A DNA stretch of 64,000 nucleotides from positions 1-64,000 of the forward strand of contig JADLZK010009301.1 in the NCBI GenBank assembly GCA_015847255.1, written 5' to 3'. The notes under the pieces are model-generated. The model was given only the letters and a program-made list of their open reading frames with translations, was not told where the DNA came from and did not search any database. The position numbers were made by a program, and so were the translations under genes. The stretch comes from Hyparrhenia diplandra (Eukaryota > Streptophyta > Magnoliopsida > Poales > Poaceae). Shown piece after piece: positions 1 through 12,419 of the stretch (the first letter of the stretch is position 1; each line of letters opens with the position of its first letter).

Positions 1-1652
1 ACACTATAAGCTCATATTTAGCAACTAATTATAGTAGTAATTAGTGTCATACAACAACTAATTATAGTAATTAGTGTTCCTTTCCATTAGCTCTCCTGTC
101 CATATGCATGCCTTCCGACATGCAACTCTACCATCCCGAGCGAGCACAAAGGCTATGAATCTACTAATGCATATATTGTTGCATGCATAATAATACCTTA
201 GAATTTTCTACATATAAATGTGCTTTCTAGAGTGGATACATAGCTCATTTTCCTTTGTTACTTGCTGTCATATGTTTTCACTCTTATGATTTTTATTAAA
301 CGTGCCTACATTCCGAATTTTCATTAACTGCTCCTATTTTGGACTATAAGACATTTCGCTATTCCTATATACATAGTTTTCCTTTGGTATCTAGACATAA
401 TTGTATATCTAGGTGGGTAGCAAAAGTTATAAATCTAGAAAAAGCCAAAAACATCTTATAATTTGTAACGTAAGGCAAATAATTAAAGATTGTTGGCTAT
501 GAGCCTCTAAAAAATCTTCGAGAACCTATGCTCCCATGTTATTTGGATCGTAAATCTTTGTGAACACCCCCTATGTTTGAATCCTGGCTCCGCCCCTGGG
601 ACCAAGTGCTAGTTTGAGAGCCTTTGAGGATAGCCCCTGTTGTTTATCCGAGCTGAATCTTCTTAAAAAAAAATCTGAGGAATTCTTTAAAGGTTTAGAT
701 ATGGCACCGGGCGTATGCCGGCCCTTAGAGCAATTTTGGGAGCCTCTTATTCTCTAGTTGAGCAAGTGGAGTTCTAAATTTTCATGCCCTCCTAAAATTC
801 TCTGGCCGAGAATAACACTAGTGGAGCTTTAAATGAAAATAAATCCATTTTCCACTAGAGTTAATTTTAAATTTGGGCTCCTAAATTTTTCAAGTTCTAT
901 CAAAGCTATTTATAGGATGGTTGGAGATATAAGAGCCTGGATAAAAATATCCACCTTTTTTGGAAATGAAAATAGTTTCCATTTCCACCAAGAGGTCCTA
1001 ATCTTAAAATGCTAAAATTTTTTAAATTTGGGCATCTTAGTTAATTTACTCATGGCCTATGCATGCCTATGGATTAGTCTTATCTATTTAAATTTATGCT
1101 TAGTTTTAGGATTTTGGGGGGGGATGGTTGGAGTTTTTTACTCTTATAAGATTGAGGCTATAAGGCATTCGTTCTGTGATTCAAGCTGGCGTAACACTAA
1201 CACTTTTTAAGTATATATAAAAAAGCTTCTTCTGTGTTTATTTAGACCTGTTTGAATCACCTTTGTATTACTAAAATCTTCATTGTAAATGGGAATATAA
1301 TAATCCTATGTTAGAAAAAAAAAATATATAATAGGGTATTTTGTTTGGATCTCTACATTATTGGTGCCAGAATAGGATTTGGCCTACCATCCGTGCAGAA
1401 CAATGTTTAGCACTGATTTTATATTCATTAAATTCAAATCTGGGAAGTACCAATGTGTAAAGTACACTGGCAACTAGAGATGCCTCATGTCAATATGTCA
1501 TGTCTGCTGCAGTTCAGCCCTTTGGCGGATACACATGCCGTTTGACAAAAAGTTTGCACTTTCCACGACGCCACACCACAACCACCCCAGTGTTGTTTGC
1601 TTTGCCCCTTGGGCTCTGGGCAGCAGCAGGTAGCCACGCCAGCGCGAAGACC
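1..1652. other. AT-rich intergenic DNA upstream of the first pectin acetylesterase
   Basis: No protein family is recognisable on either strand. The stretch is AT-rich with MITE-like low-complexity segments. There is an almost repeated motif at the extreme left end (AATTAGTGTCATACAACAAC followed by similar text) and a G-run near 1113-1121. The last few hundred bases should hold the promoter of the gene that starts at 1653, but I see no clear TATA box in a convincing position. Confidence 0.5.
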
Positions 1653-4052
1653 ATGGCGACCGCGCCTCGGCCGGGCTTCGCGGCGGCGCCCCTGCTCATC
1701 ACGATAACGCTCCTGGCCGTGTCAGCCTTATTGTCCCGATCGTCGGTGCCGACGGCGACGGCGGAGGTCGTCGAGCTCACCCTCCTCGCAAACGCTCGGG
1801 AGAAGGGCGCGGGTACCTTCTTCCTTGCGATCATTTGCACTAGCGTCTGTGCTGGGCCAGCCTCCTGATTGCGTATGCTTGCTCCGTTTGCTCGTTACAG
1901 TCTGCTTGGATGGCAGCCCACCGGCTTACCAGCTCCAGAGAGGCTTCGGCTCCGGATCACGGAGCTGGCTCGTTAACCTTGAGGTGATCGATCCATCTAT
2001 TTTGTGTGTTCATGTGTTGAATGCAAATTTAGAAACTGCAAAGGCGTTCACTCAGTGCCGCCTCGTCACTGATTCGCTACTATGAATGAATGAACTCAGG
2101 GAGGAGCATGGTGCAACACCACAGAAGATTGCTCCAGCCGCAGCCTGACCGACCTTGGCTCGTCTAAGTTCATGACACCAATAGAATTTGAAGGGATGCT
2201 CAGCAACAATCGCTCGAAAAATCCCTGTACGCTTGCTTTTTCATTGGATACGTAAATGATCCCCAATTAAGCTTTAACGCTTTAGATTGACTTTCAGTTC
2301 AATTGGTGCATGCATGTGATCAGATTTCTACAACTGGAATATAGTTGACGTAAGGTACTGTGATGGAGGGTCCTTTGCCGGGGATGCCGAAAGTGAAGAT
2401 CGGGTGAGTGATTACTCTGAGGATTTTGATTTGGGTCATCTGCCTAGACAGACTGCCTATCTTCACATCTGCACTTCCTCAACTAATGATGTAGTGGCCT
2501 TGATTTAGAATGGAACCAAACTTTTCTACCGAGGATTGCGCATATGGGAAGCAGTCGTTGACGAACTCATGGTAAAAGGAATGGACACTGCCAAACAGGT
2601 CAATTGAGCTATTGATCTTTGTGTATATGTCGCCACTGTCTTATACAATATATGACAACAGTATCTGAGCAGAGCTATGTCCAATATTTCAGGCCTTGCT
2701 TGCAGGTTGTTCTGCTGGTGGTCTTGCTGCATTACTGCACTGCGATAATTTTCATGCACGTTTCCCTCCGGAGGTTCCAGTAAAATGCCTTTCGGATGCT
2801 GGATTCTTTCTTGATGTGTATGGCTCTGGGCATCCTTGGTTGGAGTTTTTTTTTTCCTAAAAAAAAACTAGTATCCCTGTCCCTAGTAGAACTGTACTTG
2901 TCTGAACTCTTTCTGCCACAGAAAGGATTCATCAGGCGAAAGGTTCATGCGGTCCATCTTCAGTGGAGTTGTTCACCTTCAGGTTAGCTTAAATAATCTG
3001 TGAATTCCCTCAATTAAGGCTTCTTTGTTGTTTGCTTGGGATGCATTGCAACAAAAAGAGTGTTTCATATATGCAGCATAGTAGCAATTGATTTTGAATT
3101 AGCTTTTCTCAATTTTTTTTAGAATGTGAGAAAAGTTCTGCCCAAGGACTGTCTTGCAAAGAAGGATCCGACAGAAGTAGTCAACTGCTCATTGGGCTAT
3201 GGAAATTCAGTTTATTTATTATATCTTTGATATATATACCACAAGCTCCCATTCTGCCAAGTTTCGTTTTTTCAGAAAAGAATTTTTTTATGCTACAGTG
3301 TTTCTTTCCGCCTGAGCTTATTAAGAGCATCAGCACCCCCACATTTATTCGGAACTCCGGCTATGATTCGTATCAGGTGACCAATCACAATCTTTGTTTT
3401 CCCTTGTACTCCTTGTATAATACTACATGACTAAAATACGAGCTGGCGAACTGCTCTTCTCTCTAGGTAGGAAATGTCGTGGTGCCAGGCGGATCTGATC
3501 CAGGCCAATCATGGGCCAGCTGCAAAGCTGATATTCGAAACTGTACTTGCACTCAAATTCAGGCACTGAATGGTTAGCCTAATTTCTCAATCTCCTGTAC
3601 TATCAACCCTCATATGGTGACTAATATCATAGTAGTGCATGTGAATGTTCCTTCTCTGCACTTTAGGATTCCGGAGGAAAATGGTTGAGGATTTGAAGGT
3701 TGCTCAACACAAGAGGGGCTGGGGGCTGTTCATCGACTCATGCTTCAACCACTGCCAAACGCCATTCAGAATCACATGGCATTCGCCGATCTCCCTGAGA
3801 CTTGGTAACAAGGTAGTCACTTTTACTATAAGCTGCATAACCGCAGCTAGTCTTTTGTCGTTTTTTTTATGTTCGTCTTTTAATTGGATTCATAGTTTAG
3901 TTTAAATTCATTTTTCCCCTTCCTCTCTTGCTGAACAGACGATCGCTGAAGCTGTTGCGGATTGGTACGTCACTGAAGACCAGGGAGTGAAGGAGATTGA
4001 CTGCGCGTATCCATGCATCAACCCCACATGTAGCAGCCAGCTCGACTTGTAA
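1653..4052 (+). CDS. Pectin acetylesterase, tandem copy 1 (intact)
   Basis: This is a carbohydrate esterase family 13 (plant pectin acetylesterase, Notum-like alpha/beta hydrolase). It should release acetate from homogalacturonan in the cell wall. I resolve 12 exons with GT-AG introns: 1653-1812, 1901-1983, 2100-2226, 2324-2403, 2509-2598, 2693-2817, 2922-2982, 3123-3176, 3299-3376, 3467-3572, 3667-3812 and 3939-4052. They join in frame to 407 aa, the usual family length. An N-terminal hydrophobic signal anchor (about residues 13-28) is followed by VCLDGSPP and the GG.WCN motif. The nucleophile Ser (about 187) lies in GCSAGG, an Asp near 283 in NSGYDS, and the catalytic His near 360 in TWHSP. 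Many paired cysteines end in PTCSSQ. The third donor is CCCT|GTACGC, unlike CCTG|GT in the other two copies, but it keeps frame. This is the only clean member of the triplet. Confidence 0.93.
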
Positions 4053-4702
4053 TAATGAGTGGAGTTTTAATCTTCGATACTCCAAATCAGAAACGATAGA
4101 GAAAAGGCCATCAATAAAAGGTTAACAACCTATAAAAAAAATGGTTAACAACCTTGAAATACGGAAGAGATAGGGTTCTATGAATGCCTTGGATACTACA
4201 GTAGTCACCTGTGATTCGCATTGCGTGTGCCCATCGAATGCTCATGTGTAAAACAAACATCATTATTTTAATCTTCAGCTAAGACATTTAGCGATCTGCC
4301 TCCAAAAAAACAACAAATAGTGACAGGTTACCTTTGGTGGAAACTGGAAAAGAACTGCTTTCGGATGGAGTTTTTGTGTAGTCATGTGGACTCGTGAGGA
4401 CAGCGACAAGAATCGATTTGGGTTTAAAGTGGTAAGAAATATCAGATGCACATGTCTGAAAACGGAACGTACCAAGTCGTAATAATTTGTTGCTCTCGAT
4501 TGGTGAAGTTCCGTCAAAGTCAAATCAAACAAATAATAAACTTCGTTATCCTTTGAATTTGGACAAGTGCTACGCTGCATTGCTTAGAATCACTCAATTA
4601 GTATTTTTTCCCCATGCGAGCAGGTAGGTGGGCTGGGGCTTTCAATCATGTTTTCCAGGACTCCAACCACACCTTTCCTCTAGCTGCTCTGGCGCGACGG
4701 CC
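4053..4702. other. Spacer between pectin acetylesterase copies 1 and 2
   Basis: This holds the 3' UTR of copy 1 and the upstream region of copy 2. No open frame here has family similarity. Confidence 0.5.
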
Positions 4703-7357
4703 ATGGCGACCGAGCTGCAGACGCTGCTCCTCTCGCAGCGTCGACGCGGCATCTCTGTCGTCGTGGCCGTGCCCCTGGTCGCGCTCCTCCTGGCCGTTGT
4801 CGTCTTCTCCCGCTCACCAGTGGTGGCACCTGTGTCCGTGAGCTCTCCGGAGCTCGTCGACCTGACACTCCTCGCCGGCGCTCGGGAGAAGGGAGCGGGT
4901 ATGCATTCGGTCGACTAACTGTAGACTCCTATTCTTTCAACGTCGGCACGTCTTGAGCTGGATACAAATCGCCATGGACTGCATCATGGCATTGCAGTGT
5001 GCTTGGATGGGAGCCCGCCTGGTTACCACCTGCGCAGAGGATTTGGTCCCGGAGCTCACAGCTGGCTTGTCTATCTTCAGGTGACAGAGTGTTCTCTTCC
5101 CACTGTATAAATTGTTATGTTATGTATAACCTGCATGCAATTATATAAATGGTTATGGAAAATCATTTATGCTCAACAAATGATCATCTGATGATTAAAA
5201 AACTTTGGTGACTGAAATCTGCAAAAAAAAAAAAAAAAAAAAAAAAGATTTAAATGTATGGGATAGTTCATAGTTGCTAAGATTTTGAAATAGTAAACCC
5301 AGGTGAAAAAATTAGTTCGAGCTTAAATGAGTTTTTTTCCAGCATAATGGGATGAGATATCTACTGATTTTCCACTGATATATCTCAGGGAGGAGGTTGG
5401 TGCAACACCACACAGAGTTGTTCTGGCGCAAAATGACCAGCTTTGGTTCATCTAAGTATATGGCAGCAGTAACCTTCGATGGGATACTCAGCAATGATCA
5501 CATGCAAAATCCTGGTATAAAAGTGGTATAAAAGTTGCCTCTGTCATGGATGGATTTCCTAACGCTATATTAGTCTCCATTAACATGCTTCTTTAGGGAG
5601 CACCTATTAGTCTGTTATCGTTTTTCCATGTCCAATTTATTCATTTTGGAATTTGGACTGATGCAGATGCAGTAACGCTTTGCGTTAGTATTTTTTTCTA
5701 TTATAAATATTTTGAGTTGAGTTGTGATCCTACTACCTGATAAATATGTCTTTTGCACTAAATTTTAGTCAGTCATCATCAGATTTCTACAACTGGAATA
5801 TAGCTGTTATAAGGTACTGCGACGGAGGATCATTTGCTGGGAATGCAGAGGGTGAAGATCTGGTGAATTTTTTGAATTCTGATTGGAACTGCCCATCTTA
5901 ATTTCTCAAACTGATGCTGTACTGCCATATGTATAGGATGGAACCAAACTTTTCTTCAGAGGATTGCGCATCTGGGAAGCTGTTGTGGATGAACTCATGG
6001 GAAAAGGAATGGACGCTGCTAAACAGGTTTTCATTGATAAATATAGTTTGCCCAATAATTGCACAAAGCTTGACTACACAAGCCCTAACCAAGAATCACG
6101 CCCAACTTTATTTTCCCCTGCTTTCAAGGCCTTGCTTACAGGCTGTTCTGCTGGTTCTCTAGCTGCGCTACTGCACTGTGACAATTTCCATGGGACGGTT
6201 TCCTCATGAAGTTTCAGTTAAATGCCTTTCTGATGCTGGATTTTTATTGATGAGTAAGTCCCTAAAAATTAATATACCAAATTAGCATTGTACTTTACTA
6301 AATGAAGTACATTTCTCTGCCACAGGAAGGATTTATCTGGAGAAAGGACCATGCGGTCGCTCATCAGTGGAGTTGTTCATCTTCAGGTTAGTCATGGAAC
6401 ACAGTCATTCACTTTCAAGAGATCCCATTCTGGAATACATGACAAAATATAGACAGGTAGTAAATGTTGATTGAATTGCCTCTTTGAATAATTTCTTCCA
6501 GAATGTTAGAGAAGTTCTACCCAACAACTGCCTCCAAAGAAGGATCCAACAGAGGTATGCTCACATTATTCTAATTTAATTCTCATTTTGATGTTGCTAT
6601 AAATTCATTTTGCTGACATTTTGTTGCTCCTAGTGTTTCTTTCCTGCTGAACTGATTAAGGACATCATCACCCCAACATTTATTCTGAACTCTGATTACG
6701 ATTCTTGGCAGGTGATTACAATCTTTATGTTTCTTCCCAGTTGTTAAATGGTTAAATCACTAACAACTTTTCATTCTAGATACGGAACATTCTTGCACCA
6801 AATGGATCCTATCCTGGTCAGGCATGGTCTAGTTGCAAAGCAGATATCCGGAACTGCAGTTGCACACAAATTGATGTACTACATGGTCAGTCAAGCTTGT
6901 GAATCTCTTTTCTTTCTACATCCATTGCTGATGATCCATTGATCCTGTTTTCCTTGATGATGTACATTTTCATTCCTCATGTTGCAGGATTCAAGAAGAA
7001 ATTAGTCAGTGAATTGAAGGTTGCTGAAGATAACAAGGACTGGGGGATTTTCATTGATTCATGCTTTACCCACTGTCAAACACCATTCAATATCACATGG
7101 CATTCACCAATCTCACCAAGACTTGGTGACAAGGTGAGGTTTAAATCATGTGAACTGTACATTGCAATAGCATACTGTTGGTTTTTCTATGTCTTCACTT
7201 TGGACTGTTATTTTCTAAATTCCTTCTGTTGTCTGCATAGCAGTCTATCGCAGAGGCCGTCGGGGATTGGTATTTTGGTAGACAGCAAGACGTGAAACTG
7301 ATCGACTGTGAGTATCCATGCAACCCCACATGCAGCAGTCTTCTGCCTACTGCTTGA
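4703..7357 (+). CDS. Pectin acetylesterase, tandem copy 2 (frame-disrupted)
   Basis: It has the same 12-exon architecture as copy 1: 4703-4898, 4998-5080, 5389-5514, 5783-5862, 5937-6026, 6129-6253, 6326-6386, 6502-6554, 6634-6711, 6780-6885, 6988-7133 and 7244-7357. The N-terminus has a long hydrophobic segment. The exon lengths match copy 1 except where bases are missing or added. Exon 3 lacks one C near 5426, exon 6 has an extra G at 6192-6194 and a compensating loss near 6240-6250, and exon 8 lacks one base near 6534. All would break the reading frame. The nucleophile motif reads GCSAGS instead of GCSAGG, a substitution next to the catalytic serine region. Exons 9-12 are well conserved, including TWHSP. 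Either a recent pseudogene or a gene with sequence errors. A 24-base A run lies in intron 2 (5222-5246). Confidence 0.85.
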
Positions 7358-8237
7358 TTCACACAGGACTGCGCTGAGATCACCAGTCTTTCCTCATTTT
7401 TCAATTTGTTTTGCTGAGGATAGAAAAAGAATCTTTGTCTTATCGGTAAGACCCGCAATTAACTGAACACGACTTGTAGTAGCTGTACTTCCATAACCAG
7501 CACTTATGTCTTATGTCAGAACCCTTAAACACCAAACTTTCAGGAATGGTGCCTTGTAACTTCCACATTCAAAGGCCTTGAACTGCTCCCAAACTCAGGA
7601 ATTTCAAAACTGTGTTTCTGAGAAGAACAAGCAGTGAATGTTCTGAACTTCAAATGCACATCAGAGTAAGTATATATCGTGGGATTCAGCATGTTGCAAA
7701 ATCTCACATGAACATATGAATTTGAGGCATTACCAAGATATAGATATCTGAGGAAAGATAAATGGAACAAATGAAAGTATGCAGATCAATAGCCCATTGA
7801 TTATAATAGCCACGCCTGCAGTATCACATTGATTATTCAGCTCTGCCCTCTGCAGACCCAAGTCTGAAACTGGCGAGTGCAAAATGTCCAGAACTTTTTA
7901 GCTCGGTAATCGTTGCCAATATGCCATATTAGCAACAAGCGATGATAGCGCAAATCTGGTTCCAAGCGACAAGCATAAGGAAGACAAATTTTTTGGAGGA
8001 CCGATGCCATGCGGACGTGGATTTGTATGTACAAGTGCAAAATGCGCAATTGAGCAAACAAATTCCAGCAGAGCCCACCACTAATCCTCTCCCAAAATCA
8101 CTAATTCGCATGAAAACACAGCAATTTAAGCTCATAGGGCCTACTAAAGCCGCATGGTTACTCTGAACTCGCCACCAAGTCAAACCCTAATTAACCAAAG
8201 AAAGCCCATCTGCAAAATAGAGGACTCGAGAACTCAC
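7358..8237. other. Spacer after pectin acetylesterase copy 2
   Basis: No coding family is recognised. Read on the minus strand, it would be the first intron and leader of the orphan exon at 8238-8281, because it begins with a good splice donor (GTGAGTT). Confidence 0.35.
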
Positions 8238-8281
8238 CTCCACCCTGCGCCCAACGGCTTCGTCATGCCCTCCATCTCCAT
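8238..8281 (-). other. Orphan first-exon-like segment
   Basis: On the minus strand an ATG at 8281 opens MEMEGMTKPLGAGW, followed by a strong donor (GGAG|GTGAGT) ending the segment at 8238. No matching downstream exon is visible before copy 2 of the pectin acetylesterase. I do not recognise the protein. It could be the surviving 5' end of a displaced gene, an upstream leader, or chance. Confidence 0.25.
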
Positions 8282-8344
8282 GTGCTCTCGCTTACCCGTC
8301 CTCCTCCAGTTACGCTCGCCATTGCATTGCTGCTCTCCTGGTCA

Positions 8345-8530
8345 TCGCCGCCGACACCGGATTTGCTGAGGCGTGCTGTGTGCAGAGACAGCGAGACCGT
8401 GGGTGGGCCTCTGGCTCACTCACACCAATAGGCCTGCCGACCAGCCCAAGCCCACATGCCAAGGTGAAGAGGCCTCACAGGTCCCAGCCCGTTTCCCACA
8501 TGGCCAGCAATGTAGGGTGGGCCCCAACTT
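8345..8530 (-). promoter_or_regulatory. Candidate housekeeping-type promoter with TGGGCY elements
   Basis: Several site II-like motifs (TGGGCT, TGGGCC and their reverse complements) cluster here, including GTGGGCTTGGGCTGG on the minus strand. In plants such clusters are typical of promoters of housekeeping genes. The position is just upstream of the orphan minus-strand exon at 8281, which would be its target. Confidence 0.3.
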
Positions 8531-9129
8531 TACGAGATAGGAAAAAGTCTACTTTTCTTTCCCAAATTCATCTCTTTCCCAGGCATCGAAAAGAAGGCTG
8601 TATTTTCTCGCTCAACTCCAAAACCAGGCAAAACACCTCCTCAACTTATCAAATCATCGTGCATTTACCTTTTTGTAGCGGTTTTGCTACAGTGGGGGTG
8701 GTTTTTCTATAGTGACAATGATTTTGTCTTTTATTTATTTTTATTTATTTTGGTTATTTTTTAAAATATAATAAATCATAGAAAAACCATAAAATGCAAA
8801 ATCCAATTTTTTTGGACTTTACAAGAGTAGTTAATTATATACAGTGACGTTGGATGTCTATTCAAGGGTGCATAGAATTTTCCTTCTGCGTGTTGCCCCT
8901 CGTCTTTGGCAAATTTATTACCAAGAGGGGAGCGTTTGTGGAACAGGAACGCGAACGTTTTGGCCACGGCCCGGCCACGACTCACGCGTTCTTCGACAGA
9001 ACAGCTGCCGACCCTCGTCGTCGTCAACTGTAGTCTCCGTACATTTGGTGGAGGAGCGGCAGAGTTCGCGTCAAGTCTCCGGTCTCTAAGACTTGGGCAC
9101 TTGTCATTTGAATGTTGGTAGTTTTCGCA

Positions 9130-9165
<36 letters not shown>

Positions 9166-9522
9166 GAAAAAAAGAATGATGGTAGTTGCTGCCGTGCTGC
9201 GACATGCTCTCAAAAAACAATAGTTACGTCGTCGTCCTACTCTATGTTCATATCTGCATCTATGAATCCCCTTGACGGGTTCCATTCTACCATCCATTCC
9301 ATGCTTGACGATGCTTCCGAAGTTGACGATACCATGACCATGATCAACCCATCACGCGGCTCGACGAGCTATATACACTCAAAAGGACGCCAAACGGGCA
9401 GCACGGCATACTTTCGGCTCGTAGCTGCAAGCAGCCTGCAACCGCGTGCGAGCAACATTCGGCCATACATGTCGTCGTCGTCGCACTTCGGGCAGCGACG
9501 ACCTGCCGGATGGGCCAGGGTC
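8531..9522. other. Spacer upstream of pectin acetylesterase copy 3
   Basis: The left part is AT-rich; a purine-only tract of A and AAAAG units lies at about 9129-9176. No gene family is recognised. The segment just before 9523 can be read in frame without a stop, but it shows no similarity and I do not include it in copy 3. Confidence 0.45.
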
Positions 9523-11979
9523 ATGGCGGCGACGCCACTGTTCGTGATCCTGGCCCTGCTGGCCGCCTTCTGCTGGTCACCTGTGGCAATGGCGACGGAC
9601 ACTTCTCCGGAGCTCATCGAGCTGACGCTCCTCACCGGCGCGCGGGAGAAGGGCGCAGGTTTATATTGGGCTAATAACTGACGTCGCCTCTTTATTTTCT
9701 TTCATTTATTGATGGTTTAATTATTTACATACAGTGTGCTTGGATGGAAGCCCGCCTGGTTACCACTTCCAGAGAGGCTTCGGCTCCGGATCCCACAGCT
9801 GGATTGTTTATCTTCAGGTGACCAATTCATTTTTTTTTTTCTTTTTCAGATGAAACTAAACTGCTCTGCACGGTTCCTGAATCCTAGTAGGCTTATACTG
9901 ATGGTGTTTCACGTTGCTGAAAACTCAGGGAGGAGCTTGGTGCAGCAGTAACACCACAGAAACTTGTTCTGAACGTAGAATGACCCCCTATGGTTCGTCC
10001 AAGCTTATGGAAGCAATAACCTTTGATGGGATATTCAGCAACCAGCAGCCAACAAAATCCTGGTAAGTATAGCCCTCCATCATCAAAGTGTGCAGTAGTT
10101 GACTACTTTTTTTTTTTTTTTTGAGAGAGAGCTAGATAGTTTTCCAGTTTCCATGCACATAGTACATGGCTTCGGCGAAACTACTGAGTGTAGTTTTCTC
10201 TGCCTGCTCAATGTGTCTTTTTGACTAATTTTATCTAGCGTGTGCGTGTGAACTGTGATCAGATTTCTACAACTGGAATAAAGTCTTTGTAAGGTATTGC
10301 GACGGGGCATCTTTTTCTGGGGACGCCGAAGGTGAAGCAGAGGTGATTCTTCAGGATTTTTCGTTTGACCTGTGTTTTTTTTTAATTATTTTTGCGATGG
10401 TTTGAGCTGTGTATCTAAATTCTTTGAAACTGACCCTGGATTTTATTGATGTAGGATGGAACTAAACTTTTCTTCAGAGGATCTCGCATCTGGGACGCAG
10501 TCGTCGATGAACTCATGGGAAAAGGAATGCACACTGCTAAGCAGGTTAATTGAACTACTGCGCCTTCTGGCACGACAACCACTAGTTGTGAACTGTGTGA
10601 TCAGAGTCAGAGACATGGCCAACTCCATTTTGTCGCACACTTTTCAGGCCTTGCTTGCAGGCTGTTCTGCTGGTGGTCTAGCTACACTAGTACACTGCGA
10701 CAATTTTCGTTCAAGATTTCCTCAGAAGGTTCCGGTCAAATGTCTTCCTGATGGTGGATTCTTTCTTGATATGTAAGTTTCTGACTCTCTGGAGGTTAGC
10801 TAGCGTCGACTAGTGAAATAACACTGTACTTGTACTAAATGAAGCATGTGTTTTCCTCAACAGAAAGGATTTATCAGGAGAAAGGCATATGCGATCGATC
10901 TTCAGTGGAGTTGTTCAGCTTCAGGTAAGTTGTGGACTCGACTGGAGTTGCTCTGGTTCTGCCATTTTAAGTTTTATTAGGATCCATGAAATTGAACTGT
11001 TTCACACTGTGCAGATCGGCGCTAAATGGTGATTAAAACTTTGTTTTCTGAATTTTGTTGCAGAATGTTAGCAAAGTATTGCCCAAGGATTGCCTGGCAA
11101 AGAAGGGATCCAACAGAGGTACATAGCTGTTCACTCTCTACGGAATATATTCAGTTCTCCTTGATATGCTGTGGCTGCCAAGCTCATTTGCTAATTTGCT
11201 CCCAGTGTTTCTTCCCTGCTGAACTTGTCAAGAGCATCAGCACCCCGACGTTTATTGTGAACTCAGAATATGATTCTTGGCAGGTGAGGTGATTTAAATC
11301 CTATTAATCATCTTGGTAACATCTTAACTGCTGTGTAAGCCTATAAATAAATATGATATGCTCCATTTCGTCAAAATAAATAAATAAAGAAATGGTATGC
11401 TGCTCTCCAGATTGCAAATGTTGTTGCGCCAGACGGATCATATCCTGGAGACTCATGGTCCAACTGTAGAGCTAATATTGAGAACTGCAGTTCCAAGCAG
11501 ATCGACGTGCTGCACGGTTAGCTTACCTTGCCAATCTCTTTTGCTTCGGGTTTCATCAGGCGACCGTCCTGACCTCTGTGACGCGAAACTTGCCGTGTCC
11601 TGCAGGATTCAGGAGGGAATTCATCAGGGAGCTGAAGGTTGCTGAAGGGGAACGGGGGTGGGGGCTGTTCGTCGATTCATGCTTCACCCACTGCCAGACT
11701 CAATCGAGCGACTTGTGGCACTCGCCCACCTCCCCAAGGCTTGGTAATCAGGTGAGGTTTTGATTAATCACTGAACTAGTGAACCGTACTGTAACTAGCC
11801 CTCTGGTGGTCCTTTGCTTGGACTGTACGGATGGATGGCATCTTCTGATGATTTCAAAATTTTGGTGTGTGGAGCAGACTGTTGCAGAGGCTGTTGGGGA
11901 CTGGTACTTTGGTAGAAGGCCAGTGGTGAAACGGATCGACTGCAAGTACCCGTGCAACCCAACATGTAGCAGTCAGTAG
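9523..11979 (+). CDS. Pectin acetylesterase, tandem copy 3 (frame-disrupted)
   Basis: It has the same 12-exon gene model: 9523-9658, 9735-9817, 9929-10062, 10263-10342, 10455-10544, 10648-10772, 10864-10924, 11064-11118, 11206-11283, 11411-11516, 11606-11751 and 11878-11979. The short signal peptide (FVILALLAAFCW) leads into VCLDGSPPGYH. The nucleophile motif GCSAGG is intact, as are NSEYDSWQ, LWHSPTSPRLG and the cysteine-rich end PCNPTCSSQ. Exon 3 is six bases longer than in copy 1 (extra Ser-Ser) and also out of phase by one base at its 3' end. Exon 8 has GGG instead of GG at 11105-11107. These two indels break the frame as written. Start chosen at the ATG that gives a signal peptide matching the other copies in position. 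Confidence 0.87.
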
Positions 11980-12419
11980 CTCGGAGCTGGCCTCTTCTTC
12001 TTTCATGGCCAACATTGGACCGAGCAGAGATTTATGGGAGTCTTTTGTTTTGTTGATACACCGTACAAGCTCTTGTAAACAAGTGGAATTTTCAGCTTCC
12101 TAATTGCCAAGTGAAAACGAATAAAGGATAATAAAAGGCCAAGCAGCAGCAATTTTCAGGTTTCACACTTGCGTTTTCACACAACACACTCGCGTTGTTT
12201 TCCCGCGTGGGCAGTAGTAGTCCGATGGAGCGGGCCCAATACTAACGGCCATGGGCCCATGATAGCTTATGGTATGGTATCTTCCTGATCGGCCCGGCCT
12301 GCCGCCCCGGCCCCGCCATGATGGCTTGATGGCCGATGCTGCACAAACAGCCTATGGCAGGCAGTTGCTAGACCGGGTCGACGTGAATAGCTGCAGCGGA
12401 CCAGCGGTATCAGTTTTCT
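11980..12419. other. Spacer with TGGGCC-type motifs
   Basis: This is the 3' flank of copy 3 followed by a GC-rich segment (about 12220-12320) with several GGGCCC/TGGGCC motifs. No coding family is seen. Confidence 0.4.
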
